Of a DNA stretch of 35,159 nt, positions 18,648 through 26,931 are shown piece by piece. The stretch comes from Bacteroidota bacterium. GTDB lineage: Bacteria > Bacteroidota > Ignavibacteria > UBA10030 > SZUA-254. The notes below the pieces were generated by a model. The model made no database searches. It was not told the origin of the DNA and saw nothing but the letters and a program-made list of their open reading frames with translations. The stretch spans positions 1 to 35,159 of the forward strand of contig JASEHD010000017.1 of assembly GCA_030019075.1 (NCBI GenBank), written 5' to 3'. Every line of letters begins with the position of its first letter. The stretch's first letter is position 1. The translations under genes and the position numbers were made by a program.

Positions 18648-19829
18648 ATGGAAACATTAGAAAAATTATTTAAGAAAAAAAAGAAGCTCGTTGTTGGATT
18701 GATGTCGGGAACATCTGCTGATGGTATCGATGCAGTGGTAGTGGAAATCAAAGGATCGGGGGACCGTACAAAAATCCGCCAACTTGCATTCGAAACATAC
18801 TCGTACCCAAAGGGCTTTAGAGAATTTCTCTTTAAGAATTCTAATTCGGAGACTGCCCGGCTCGATGATATTACTCGACTGGACATGCTGCTTGCTGTGT
18901 TCTTTTCAGAAGCGGCAAAAAAAATTGCTCGGAAAGCCGGAATGAATATTTCGCATGTCGATCTCATCGGTTCGCACGGACAAACAATTCACCATCTCCC
19001 AATTCCAATAAGTATGTTCGGGAAATCAATCCGTTCAACGATGCAAATTGGTAATCCATCTGCAATTGCTAAATTAACTGGTGTTGTAACTGTCGGTGAT
19101 TTCCGAAGCGGTGATGTCGCACTCGGCGGCTCAGGGGCTCCGCTCGTTCCTATCTTCGACTACCTTGTCCTTCGATCAACGACAGTTAACCGCGCTGCAT
19201 TAAACATCGGTGGTATAGCAAACATCACGATACTGCCACAAAATTGTTCTATTAAACAGGTCGTTGCTTTCGATACCGGACCAGGAAATATGATCATTGA
19301 TAACTTAATGCAACAGTATTATAACCTCCCTTTTGATAGAGATGGAAAAATTGCATCAAATGGAAAAATAAACCCTTCATTGTTAACGTGGTTGTTAAAG
19401 CACCCATATCTCAAAATAGAACCCCCTAAATCAACAGGCAGGGAAATGTTTGGTGAGGACTTTATTCAATCAATTATTAGTAAAACAAGAGGAAAAATAA
19501 ATCAAGATCTAATAACCACCATTTCTGAATTCACTGCCTTAAGTATTTATTTAAGCTACCTGAGGTTTGTTCAAAGAAAAATAAAAATCCAAGAGCTTCT
19601 AGTGAGTGGTGGCGGTGCTCATAATTACTACATCATGGAAGCTCTGAAGCGGTACTTCTCAGGCATCAAAGTTATCCCAATTGATGAGATTAATATTTGT
19701 TCCGATGCAAAGGAAGCCATTTGTTTCGCATTTCTTGCAAACGAAACAATCTCAGGAAATTACGGAAATGTTCCCAATGCGACCGGTGCGAAAAGACAAA
19801 CGGTACTCGGAACAATTTGTTTGCCGTGA
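18648..19829 (+). CDS. anmK: anhydro-N-acetylmuramic acid kinase
   Basis: 'VVGLMSGTSADGIDAVVVEIKG', 'DLIGSHGQTIHH', 'QIGNPSAIAKLTGVVTVGDFRSGDVALGGSGAPLVPIFDYL', 'NIGGIANIT', 'FDTGPGNMIID'. Confidence 0.95.
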   Translation: METLEKLFKKKKKLVVGLMSGTSADGIDAVVVEIKGSGDRTKIRQLAFETYSYPKGFREFLFKNSNSETARLDDITRLDMLLAVFFSEAAKKIARKAGMNISHVDLIGSHGQTIHHLPIPISMFGKSIRSTMQIGNPSAIAKLTGVVTVGDFRSGDVALGGSGAPLVPIFDYLVLRSTTVNRAALNIGGIANITILPQNCSIKQVVAFDTGPGNMIIDNLMQQYYNLPFDRDGKIASNGKINPSLLTWLLKHPYLKIEPPKSTGREMFGEDFIQSIISKTRGKINQDLITTISEFTALSIYLSYLRFVQRKIKIQELLVSGGGAHNYYIMEALKRYFSGIKVIPIDEINICSDAKEAICFAFLANETISGNYGNVPNATGAKRQTVLGTICLP

Positions 19830-19844
19830 AATAATCAACCATAC

Positions 19845-21026
19845 TTAAAAATCTCTTGTAAAAAAGAAGAAAAGAAAAACTCCGGCAATCACAAGCTGGA
19901 CGATCCTATAAAAGTTAAAGTGGTTCTCTTTCAAATAATTCCACATTAGCGCTGCAAGCAGCATCAATAAAAACAATCCTATAAACACAACCGAAGTTTG
20001 GATCAGAGAAAGATTCGTACCCAAATATACTTGAAGATTTTCAGTTGAATTCATTGCTGAGCCGTATAGAACTAATAGATGTAAAACATAAACGAATAAA
20101 GATTCAATCCCAAGCACTGTCCAGATTTTCTTTGGGGGCTTAAGGTATTTAGCAAAATACCAGAAACCAGCTACAATCACCATTAGTGATCCCATGCGGA
20201 CAAGAAAATAGTTCGGACTTGTAAACCAATAGTTGTATGTGGGGTAAATCTGGATCGGTATGATATCAAAAATATAACCGAAAATTATTAAAATCATCCC
20301 TGACACTGTAAGCCAGGACATAAACTTCTTCTCACGCTTACATTCCACAGCAACCAGAAACTCCCACGAAACTATCACACCCGCGTACAGGAATCCAACA
20401 TAAGGATAAAGTGGAAACGGAGAACCGTTATTCCCATTAAACATCTGTGCAAGAACGGGTGGGAGGAATTTTAAAAAATCTATCTCCCACATAATCGGTG
20501 TGGAAAAGCATACGAAAACAATAGTGCTAAATACGAGCAAGTAAAACCGAGATTCTTTTTTAAAAAAGAAGATTAATGCATGGAGAGAAAGTAATCCAAT
20601 GCCAATGCAGTGGAGAACATCGAGCTGGAATAGCTGGAGATATTCTGCCGATGTACCTTCGATGATAATTTTACGAAAGGAAAAATACGGGAGATGCAAA
20701 CTTAGTCCGAGCAGTATGACAAGCAGCAATCGTCGAAAACGCTTAGCAAGCGGCGGATCCCAGTGGTGATAATCTTCCCACCTCCGTTTCGTTGATATTA
20801 CAAAGGTCAATCCTGCACCGAATAGAAAGGCAGGCGCGCTCAAGCCATGGAAAAATTCGTGGAACTGAAACCATGGTGACCCCTGAAGGTTTAAGGGAAG
20901 AAATGCCCTGAATACATGACCTTCCAACATCAAGAAAATTACTGCACTCCGGTATAAATCGATAAAAACATATCGCTGTTTCCCACTCGATGTATTTTCC
21001 GGAGAAAGTATCCGATGTTCCGCCAT
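19845..21026 (-). CDS. multi-pass membrane protein, DUF1624 / HGSNAT-like putative acetyltransferase
   Basis: 'RYVFIDLYRSAVIFLMLEGHVFRAFLP...FHGLSAPAFLFGAGLTFVISTKRRW' (DUF1624/acyltransferase-3-like) and about 10 hydrophobic segments. MAEHRIL start at 21026 avoids overlap with pta. Confidence 0.7.
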   Translation of the reverse strand: MAEHRILSPENTSSGKQRYVFIDLYRSAVIFLMLEGHVFRAFLPLNLQGSPWFQFHEFFHGLSAPAFLFGAGLTFVISTKRRWEDYHHWDPPLAKRFRRLLLVILLGLSLHLPYFSFRKIIIEGTSAEYLQLFQLDVLHCIGIGLLSLHALIFFFKKESRFYLLVFSTIVFVCFSTPIMWEIDFLKFLPPVLAQMFNGNNGSPFPLYPYVGFLYAGVIVSWEFLVAVECKREKKFMSWLTVSGMILIIFGYIFDIIPIQIYPTYNYWFTSPNYFLVRMGSLMVIVAGFWYFAKYLKPPKKIWTVLGIESLFVYVLHLLVLYGSAMNSTENLQVYLGTNLSLIQTSVVFIGLFLLMLLAALMWNYLKENHFNFYRIVQLVIAGVFLFFFFTRDF

Positions 21027-21037
21027 TGCACTTTTAA

Positions 21038-22021
21038 CTATATTGCGAGTACACAGTTGATTGCCGTCGTGTTTACGATATCTTCCACACTGCATCCACG
21101 GGATAAATCGAATGCGGGTTTATTCAATCCCTGAACGATCGGACCAATCGCATCAGCACCGCCAAGCCGCTGCGCCATTTTGTAACCAATGTTTCCAGCA
21201 TTCAGATCAGGAAAAATTAATACATTCGCATTCCCTTCTATCGGACTTCCCGGAGCTTTCGATTTAGCAACTTTCGGTACGATGGCTGCATCCAATTGCA
21301 TCTCACCATCCACGATAAGGTTAGGCGCCTTACTTTTTATAATGGCGGTTGCCTGTTGTACTTTTTCAATAAACGGATGGTTCGCACTTCCCTTGGTTGA
21401 GAATGAAAGCATAGCAACACGCGGCTCTTCGCTTGTAAGCTTCTTATGATTCTCGGCGGTTGCAATTGCTATGTCGGCAAGTTGTTCAACTGTCGGATCG
21501 GGGACAACGGCACAATCAGCGAATGAAAATACTTGATGTGGAAAGATCATCACAAAGAAACTTGAAATGATACTTATTCCTTCTTTAAGACCGATGACCT
21601 GAATACCCGCACGCAGTACATCACCCGTAGTCGAGATTGAGCCGGCAACACTTCCGCTTGCCATTCCTTCGCGCACCATCATCGCACCGAAAAAGAGCGG
21701 ATGCTTCATCGTCTCTTCCGCCTCTGTAATTGTTATTCCCTTGTGCTTTCGAAGATTAAAGAAGATATGAGAAAAATCACTGAGCTTCTCCGATTTAAGT
21801 GGATCGATAATCCGAATCCCATTGATCGAGATTCCCTTAGACTTTGCTTCAGAGCGAATCTGCTCTTCATTTCCGATGAGGATGGGTATAGCAATTCCCT
21901 CATCCATTAAAATGCGGGCTGCCTTCATTACCCGCTCATCTATTGCATCCGGGAATACGACGGTTTTCTTGAATTTCTTTGCTTGTTCTTTGATTTGTGT
22001 CAAAAGTTGTGATGGAACCAT
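21038..22021 (-). CDS. pta: phosphate acetyltransferase
   Basis: '[33 protein letters not shown]', '[29 protein letters not shown]', '[17 protein letters not shown]', '[45 protein letters not shown]'. Confidence 0.93.
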   Translation of the reverse strand: MVPSQLLTQIKEQAKKFKKTVVFPDAIDERVMKAARILMDEGIAIPILIGNEEQIRSEAKSKGISINGIRIIDPLKSEKLSDFSHIFFNLRKHKGITITEAEETMKHPLFFGAMMVREGMASGSVAGSISTTGDVLRAGIQVIGLKEGISIISSFFVMIFPHQVFSFADCAVVPDPTVEQLADIAIATAENHKKLTSEEPRVAMLSFSTKGSANHPFIEKVQQATAIIKSKAPNLIVDGEMQLDAAIVPKVAKSKAPGSPIEGNANVLIFPDLNAGNIGYKMAQRLGGADAIGPIVQGLNKPAFDLSRGCSVEDIVNTTAINCVLAI

Positions 22022-22124
22022 AATTGCTCATTTATAAAATGTGACAGGAATTTTATTGTGTTATAAAGTTCGCTTTTTTTAGGAGAAAAAGCAAAAGCAT
22101 TAACATTTATTGGTTTGAATAATA

Positions 22125-22958
22125 TTACTGAACCTTTTTCACCCTCACAAAGCTTTGTATAATTTTAAAAATCATAAAAAATGGAATTGATAGCCAATGA
22201 TACAAGCGTGCATATCGAATCATCAATCTGACCTGACTTTTAAATTTATTCCAATTTTTAAACCATGAAAAATGACCACCCGCGCTTACAGAAAGTTTAT
22301 GCCATATTTTAGCAGATGGGACATAGAGCAACTTAAAGCCAGAACGCGATGCACGAATACACCAATCAGCATCTTCTCCATAAATATAAAATCTTTCATC
22401 AAGCACACCGATCTTCTGGATCACTTTTCTTTTGACAAGGATACAACACCCCGAAATATAATCAGTCTTTCGGATGCTATCGTATTGACCCTTATCCCGT
22501 TCGTGAACACCAACATGCGATACCCACCCCTTCCACCATTCAATCTTTCCGCCTGCATACCAGATATGATTGGGATCGTTATGATAGTATATTTTTGGTC
22601 CAACCATACCAATGCTATCATCCGATTCAGACGCTTCAATAAGATTTGAGAGAAAATCTTTTTCGATGATTGTATCATTGTTTAGAAGAAGAACGTACTC
22701 AGCCCCCTCAGCCAAAGCTCGCTTGATACCAATATTATTACCACCTGCGAATCGAAGATTAGAATTGTTTACAATTAACTCAACTGATCTGAACCGCTGC
22801 TGAATGATTTCAGCAGCTCCATCAACCGAGGCATTATCAACAACTATTATTTTAAAGTTTGGGTATGTCAGATGCTGAAGTGAATCAAGACAATCAAGTG
22901 TGTCTTGTTTGCCGTTCCAGGTTAGTACAATGATAAATACGTTAGGAGATTCTTTCAC
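22125..22958 (-). CDS. glycosyltransferase family 2 (rhamnosyltransferase-like)
   Basis: 'VFIIVLTWNGKQDTLDCLDSLQHLTYPNFKIIVVDNASVDGA', 'YVLLLNNDTIIEKDFL', 'DERFYIYGEDADWCIRASRSGFKLLYVPSAKIWH'. Confidence 0.9.
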   Translation of the reverse strand: MKESPNVFIIVLTWNGKQDTLDCLDSLQHLTYPNFKIIVVDNASVDGAAEIIQQRFRSVELIVNNSNLRFAGGNNIGIKRALAEGAEYVLLLNNDTIIEKDFLSNLIEASESDDSIGMVGPKIYYHNDPNHIWYAGGKIEWWKGWVSHVGVHERDKGQYDSIRKTDYISGCCILVKRKVIQKIGVLDERFYIYGEDADWCIRASRSGFKLLYVPSAKIWHKLSVSAGGHFSWFKNWNKFKSQVRLMIRYARLYHWLSIPFFMIFKIIQSFVRVKKVQ

Positions 22959-22961
22959 TGT

Positions 22962-24068
22962 TTAGTGTATCTTTTCAAGTAAAATATTTACGATGCGTTC
23001 AGAAGCTTTTCCATCACCGTACGGATTTGTTTTCGTTGCCATCTCAAGATATTTACTTTTATCGGAGAGTAGTTGCTGAGCTTCTTTAATTATTACATTC
23101 TTGTCTGTTCCAACCAACTTAGCAGTTCCAACTTCAATCGCTTCCGGCCTTTCCGTTGTTTTCCGTAAAACCAGCACAGGTTTCCCGAGCGTGGGAGCTT
23201 CTTCTTGAACACCACCTGAATCGGTTAGTATAAAATATGCCTTATTCATTACCTGAACAAAAGGTTTATATTCCATCGGCTCTATCAGATGAACTCTGGG
23301 GACGTTTGCTAATATCTCCTTTGCTTTCTTCTGAACATTCGGATTGGGATGCACAGGATATATCAATTCAACATCTGGATTGTGTTCAACTAAATACCTG
23401 CAAGCAGAAAATACTTGCTCCATAGGTTCACCAAAATTCTCACGCCGGTGAGAAGTCAAAAGGATAATACGATGGTTGATGAAATCAATACTACGGAGCG
23501 GTTCTTCTGGGAATTGGTACTTTGGGTCAACAATCATTAGGAGTGCATCGATTACTGTATTCCCTGTAACGAAAATATTATTAGGTTTAATTCCTTCTCG
23601 GACGAGATTATTTTTTGCCCACTCTGTGGGGGCAAAATGAAATTCAGCAATACGTGTGGTTAACTGTCTGTTGATTTCTTCAGGATATGGGTTGAACTTA
23701 TTCCACGTTCGCAAGCCAGCTTCGACATGACCCACAGGAATTTTAAAATAATATGCAGCTAAGCTTGCGGCAAATGTAGTTGTTGTGTCTCCTTGGACAA
23801 GGAGAACGTCCGGCTTTTCCTTCAGAAGTACTGGCTTGATTTCATTAAGCACCGCAGTTGTTACATAAAACAAATCCTGATCGTGCTGCATGATATCCAA
23901 ATCGTAATGCGGTTTGATATTGAACACTTCAAGCTTTTGATCGAGTATCTCACGATGCTGAGCGGTAACAATTATCGTATGTTCAATTTTCCTGCGATCC
24001 AGTTCTTTGATGAGTGGAGCCATCTTTATAGCTTCCGGACGCGTACCAAATACAATTGCAACTTTCAT
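22962..24068 (-). CDS. wecB: UDP-N-acetylglucosamine 2-epimerase (non-hydrolysing)
   Basis: 'VFGTRPEAIKMAPLI', 'VTAQHREILDQKLEVF', 'VLVQGDTTTTFAASLAAYYFKIPVGHVEAGLRTWNKFNPYPEEINRQLT', 'TDSGGVQEEAPTLGKPVLVLRKTTERPEAIEVGTAKLVG'. Confidence 0.95.
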   Translation of the reverse strand: MKVAIVFGTRPEAIKMAPLIKELDRRKIEHTIIVTAQHREILDQKLEVFNIKPHYDLDIMQHDQDLFYVTTAVLNEIKPVLLKEKPDVLLVQGDTTTTFAASLAAYYFKIPVGHVEAGLRTWNKFNPYPEEINRQLTTRIAEFHFAPTEWAKNNLVREGIKPNNIFVTGNTVIDALLMIVDPKYQFPEEPLRSIDFINHRIILLTSHRRENFGEPMEQVFSACRYLVEHNPDVELIYPVHPNPNVQKKAKEILANVPRVHLIEPMEYKPFVQVMNKAYFILTDSGGVQEEAPTLGKPVLVLRKTTERPEAIEVGTAKLVGTDKNVIIKEAQQLLSDKSKYLEMATKTNPYGDGKASERIVNILLEKIH

Positions 24069-24072
24069 ATTT

Positions 24073-25215
24073 TCAATCTCTCGATTGTTGAGCCATTTCT
24101 TCTATTGCCATAACGAGTCTATCCCAAGAATATTTTTTCTTTTCAATCTCTACATTTTTTGAAAACTCCTCTTCTCTTTTCTCACTGTAAAATCTTTGGA
24201 TGGCATCTGCTATTGCTGAAGGATCATCGGGTGGCACGACAAAACCGGTTTTCCCATCGAGTACTACTTCTGCAAGTCCACCTACGTTAGTCGCAATTAC
24301 GGATTTTTGAAAATTATAGGCGATCTGAATTATCCCGCTTTGTGTGGCTGATAAATACGGTAAAACGACAACATCCGCCGCACTGAAATAAACAGCGACC
24401 TGCTCGTTGGGAACATAATCAGATACAAAACGGATAAAAGGTCCTAGATTCAAATCTTTTACTTTTTGTCTATATTTTGATTCATCATCGTAAAACTCTC
24501 CGACAGCGAGTAACAAAATTTCCTCAGTCATTATACCTCTATCTTTTATCTCTTTCATTGCATCAATTAAAACCATCAATCCTTTGTATTTACGGATATA
24601 TCCAAAATACAGGATTACTTTCTTGTTACTTATTCCTAAAATTTCCCGAGCCGTGTTCTTGGGAATTAAAGAACCAAAATTTTCATATACTGGATGTGGA
24701 ATCTTCCGGTAAATTGAATTCGGGAAATGCTGCAATAAATCTTTCTCTACCGCATCAGACTGCACGATAAAATAATCTGCTTGGTGAAAAGCATATTTTG
24801 TTAAAGCAATATCTCCCAATCGTCGTTCATGAGGAATTATATTATCACAAATAAATAAAACCTTTGCACCCACCTTTTTCTTGACCCGTCTTGCTATTGT
24901 TCCAAAACAAGGACTAAAAAATGGCATCCAGTATTTAAAAATTAACAGATCTGGTTTGTGATTGCTAATTTCTTTTGCAACAGAAAACCAATTCAAGGGA
25001 TTAATGGAATCAATCAGTTCAGGTGCAGGTTTGATTTCTGAATGCTCACCAGTTTCCTCTTGTGTTTTACCGGGGAACAACAATTTCGGATATTGCCGCT
25101 TAAAAGTAATTGTTTCTACCTCGTGCCGTTTGCTAAGGTGATTAGCAAGAAGAGCATTAAAATGGGCAATACCACCACGCAATGGATATGCAGTACCGAT
25201 GATGATAATCTTCAT
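24073..25215 (-). CDS. glycosyltransferase family 4 (GT-B)
   Basis: 'GTAYPLRGGIAHFNALLANHL', 'VILYFGYIRKYKGLMVLIDAM', 'VVVLPYLSATQSGIIQIAYNFQKSVIATNVGGLAEVVLDGKTGFVVPPDDPSAIADAI'. Confidence 0.9.
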   Translation of the reverse strand: MKIIIIGTAYPLRGGIAHFNALLANHLSKRHEVETITFKRQYPKLLFPGKTQEETGEHSEIKPAPELIDSINPLNWFSVAKEISNHKPDLLIFKYWMPFFSPCFGTIARRVKKKVGAKVLFICDNIIPHERRLGDIALTKYAFHQADYFIVQSDAVEKDLLQHFPNSIYRKIPHPVYENFGSLIPKNTAREILGISNKKVILYFGYIRKYKGLMVLIDAMKEIKDRGIMTEEILLLAVGEFYDDESKYRQKVKDLNLGPFIRFVSDYVPNEQVAVYFSAADVVVLPYLSATQSGIIQIAYNFQKSVIATNVGGLAEVVLDGKTGFVVPPDDPSAIADAIQRFYSEKREEEFSKNVEIEKKKYSWDRLVMAIEEMAQQSRD

Positions 25216-25223
25216 GATAGCTA

Positions 25224-25982
25224 TTATGAAGGTTTATCAGCGGTAATTAAGATGAATGGAAGAATTCGCCGAAATAAAATTATTTTCTCTATCATATTTT
25301 GGATTTTCATAGAAGATGGAAATTTATCCAAAACTTGGGGTGGAAAAAAACCAAAACGTTCACGTTTTAAATTGACAAATCCTAACTCGTTTAAAATTTT
25401 CACCGTTTTGCTTGCACTAAATTTGAACATTCCTTTCTCAGCATCCCACGTCATTTCCGGATCAAAAATAGCCTGCGCAAGAAAGAGCGGATTCATTCGA
25501 TTCGGTTCAACGAATGATATTCGCCCGCCAGGTTTAAGCACCGTTTTTATTAAGCCAAACAATTTATCATGGTGAGGAAGATGGTGAAGTATGAAAAATC
25601 CACAAACAACATCGAGTGAAATCTTCTTAAAATGATCTAACAGATCAAATACACTTGCACACAAAACATCAATATTATTTTTTTCCGATTGCTGCGATTT
25701 CAAGGCATCCAGCAGAGCTGAAGAAGTGTCCAAAGCAACTAAATGCTTGCATACTTTGGCGAGGTGAATGCTGAATCTTCCTGCACCTGCACCTATTTCA
25801 AGAACTTCATCATTGGGAGATATTCTTGCTGCTTCGACGAGATGATCGGATAAATCTTTGGAATATAAACTATTGCGATTGAATGTTAAATGAGAATGTT
25901 GATCCGCATCTGAATAGAATTCATTCTGAACATCTTGCCATCCATCCGTCTTTTCATTTGAATGTGTTACACTGCTAAACAA
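25224..25982 (-). CDS. class I SAM-dependent methyltransferase
   Basis: 'NDEVLEIGAGAGRFSIHLAKVCKHLVALDTSSALL' (motif I) and 'DVVCGFFILHHLPHHDKLFGLIKTVLKPGGRISFVEPN'. Confidence 0.9.
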   Translation of the reverse strand: MFSSVTHSNEKTDGWQDVQNEFYSDADQHSHLTFNRNSLYSKDLSDHLVEAARISPNDEVLEIGAGAGRFSIHLAKVCKHLVALDTSSALLDALKSQQSEKNNIDVLCASVFDLLDHFKKISLDVVCGFFILHHLPHHDKLFGLIKTVLKPGGRISFVEPNRMNPLFLAQAIFDPEMTWDAEKGMFKFSASKTVKILNELGFVNLKRERFGFFPPQVLDKFPSSMKIQNMIEKIILFRRILPFILITADKPS

Positions 25983-25984
25983 GA

Positions 25985-26911
25985 TTAGTCCTCTTTGAAT
26001 CCAATTTTTTCTTTTATCACGTACAGCGGGCGATGCTTTACTTCATCATAAATCCGACCGAGGTATTCTCCAATTATGCCAAGTGTTAATAAAATTAGTC
26101 CGCCAATGAAGAGAATAGAAAACACAGGAGAAGCCCATCCTGGGGTGGCTTTATCTGTAAAGATTTTTGCATATAAAACGTAGATTATCCCAACAAATGC
26201 CAGAAACGATGTAATTACACCAATATATGTCGCAAGCCGGAGAGGGGCATTGGAAAAAGAAAAGATACCATCCAGAGCAAGATGGACAAGACGCATGAGT
26301 GTCATTTGCGGCTTACCGGCAAATCGAGCAGCCCGATCAAATTCAATTCCTGTCTGTGAGAATCCAGCCCAAGCACGCATGCCTGCAATATAACGGTTGC
26401 GCTCAGGCATCGCTTTGATGACGTTGAGAACCTTTTTATCCATCAGCGAAAAATTTCCCGCTTCCATGGGTATTTGTATTGCAGAAAATCTTTGCATTAC
26501 TTTGTAAAAAGAATGGAAGACAAATCTTTTTAAGAAGAATTCCTTACGGCTACGCTTAACCATATAAACAACATCATAACCGCTTCGCCATTTCTCGATA
26601 AGATTCGGAAGAATCTCGGGAGGATCTTGTAAATCACCATCCATTAAAATAACAGCATCACCTGCTGCATGATCAATGCCAGCGGAAATCGAAATCTGAT
26701 GACCAAAATTCCTTGCCATGTTGATCACTTTGATATTCGATGATCGAGCTGCATAGTGTCTAAGAACACCCGCCGAGTTGTCGGAGCTCCCGTCATTCAC
26801 AAAAAGAATTTCGTATGGCTCGTTCACACCTTCCATTGCTTCATTAATGAGCCGGCAGAGTTCGGGAATAATTTGTGATTCATTGAAAATCGGAATTACA
26901 ATTGTAATCAT
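25985..26911 (-). CDS. polyprenyl-phosphate glycosyltransferase, GT2 (GtrB/CsbB/DPM1-like) with two C-terminal TM helices
   Basis: 'ITIVIPIFNESQIIPELCRLI', 'ILFVNDGSSDNSAGVLR', 'ARNFGHQISISAGIDHAAGDAVILMDGDLQDPPEILP', 'LGIIGEYLGRIYDEVKHRPLYVI'. Confidence 0.92.
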   Translation of the reverse strand: MITIVIPIFNESQIIPELCRLINEAMEGVNEPYEILFVNDGSSDNSAGVLRHYAARSSNIKVINMARNFGHQISISAGIDHAAGDAVILMDGDLQDPPEILPNLIEKWRSGYDVVYMVKRSRKEFFLKRFVFHSFYKVMQRFSAIQIPMEAGNFSLMDKKVLNVIKAMPERNRYIAGMRAWAGFSQTGIEFDRAARFAGKPQMTLMRLVHLALDGIFSFSNAPLRLATYIGVITSFLAFVGIIYVLYAKIFTDKATPGWASPVFSILFIGGLILLTLGIIGEYLGRIYDEVKHRPLYVIKEKIGFKED

Positions 26912-26931
26912 CGTTAAATCCGTAAAATGTT

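Noticed and set aside
18608-18967. N-terminal extension of the nfo ORF
   Set aside because: Overlaps the start of anmK on the opposite strand and has no endonuclease IV homology; the MKKRKDSY start at 18607 is better.
21027-21095. N-terminal extension of the DUF1624-like ORF into pta
   Set aside because: Encoded within the 3' end of pta; internal MAEHRIL start fits better.
22072-22092. GCTTTTT...AAAAAGC inverted repeat downstream of the GT2 gene
   Set aside because: Almost pure A/T stem with no following U-run on the minus strand; likely chance in AT-rich spacer.
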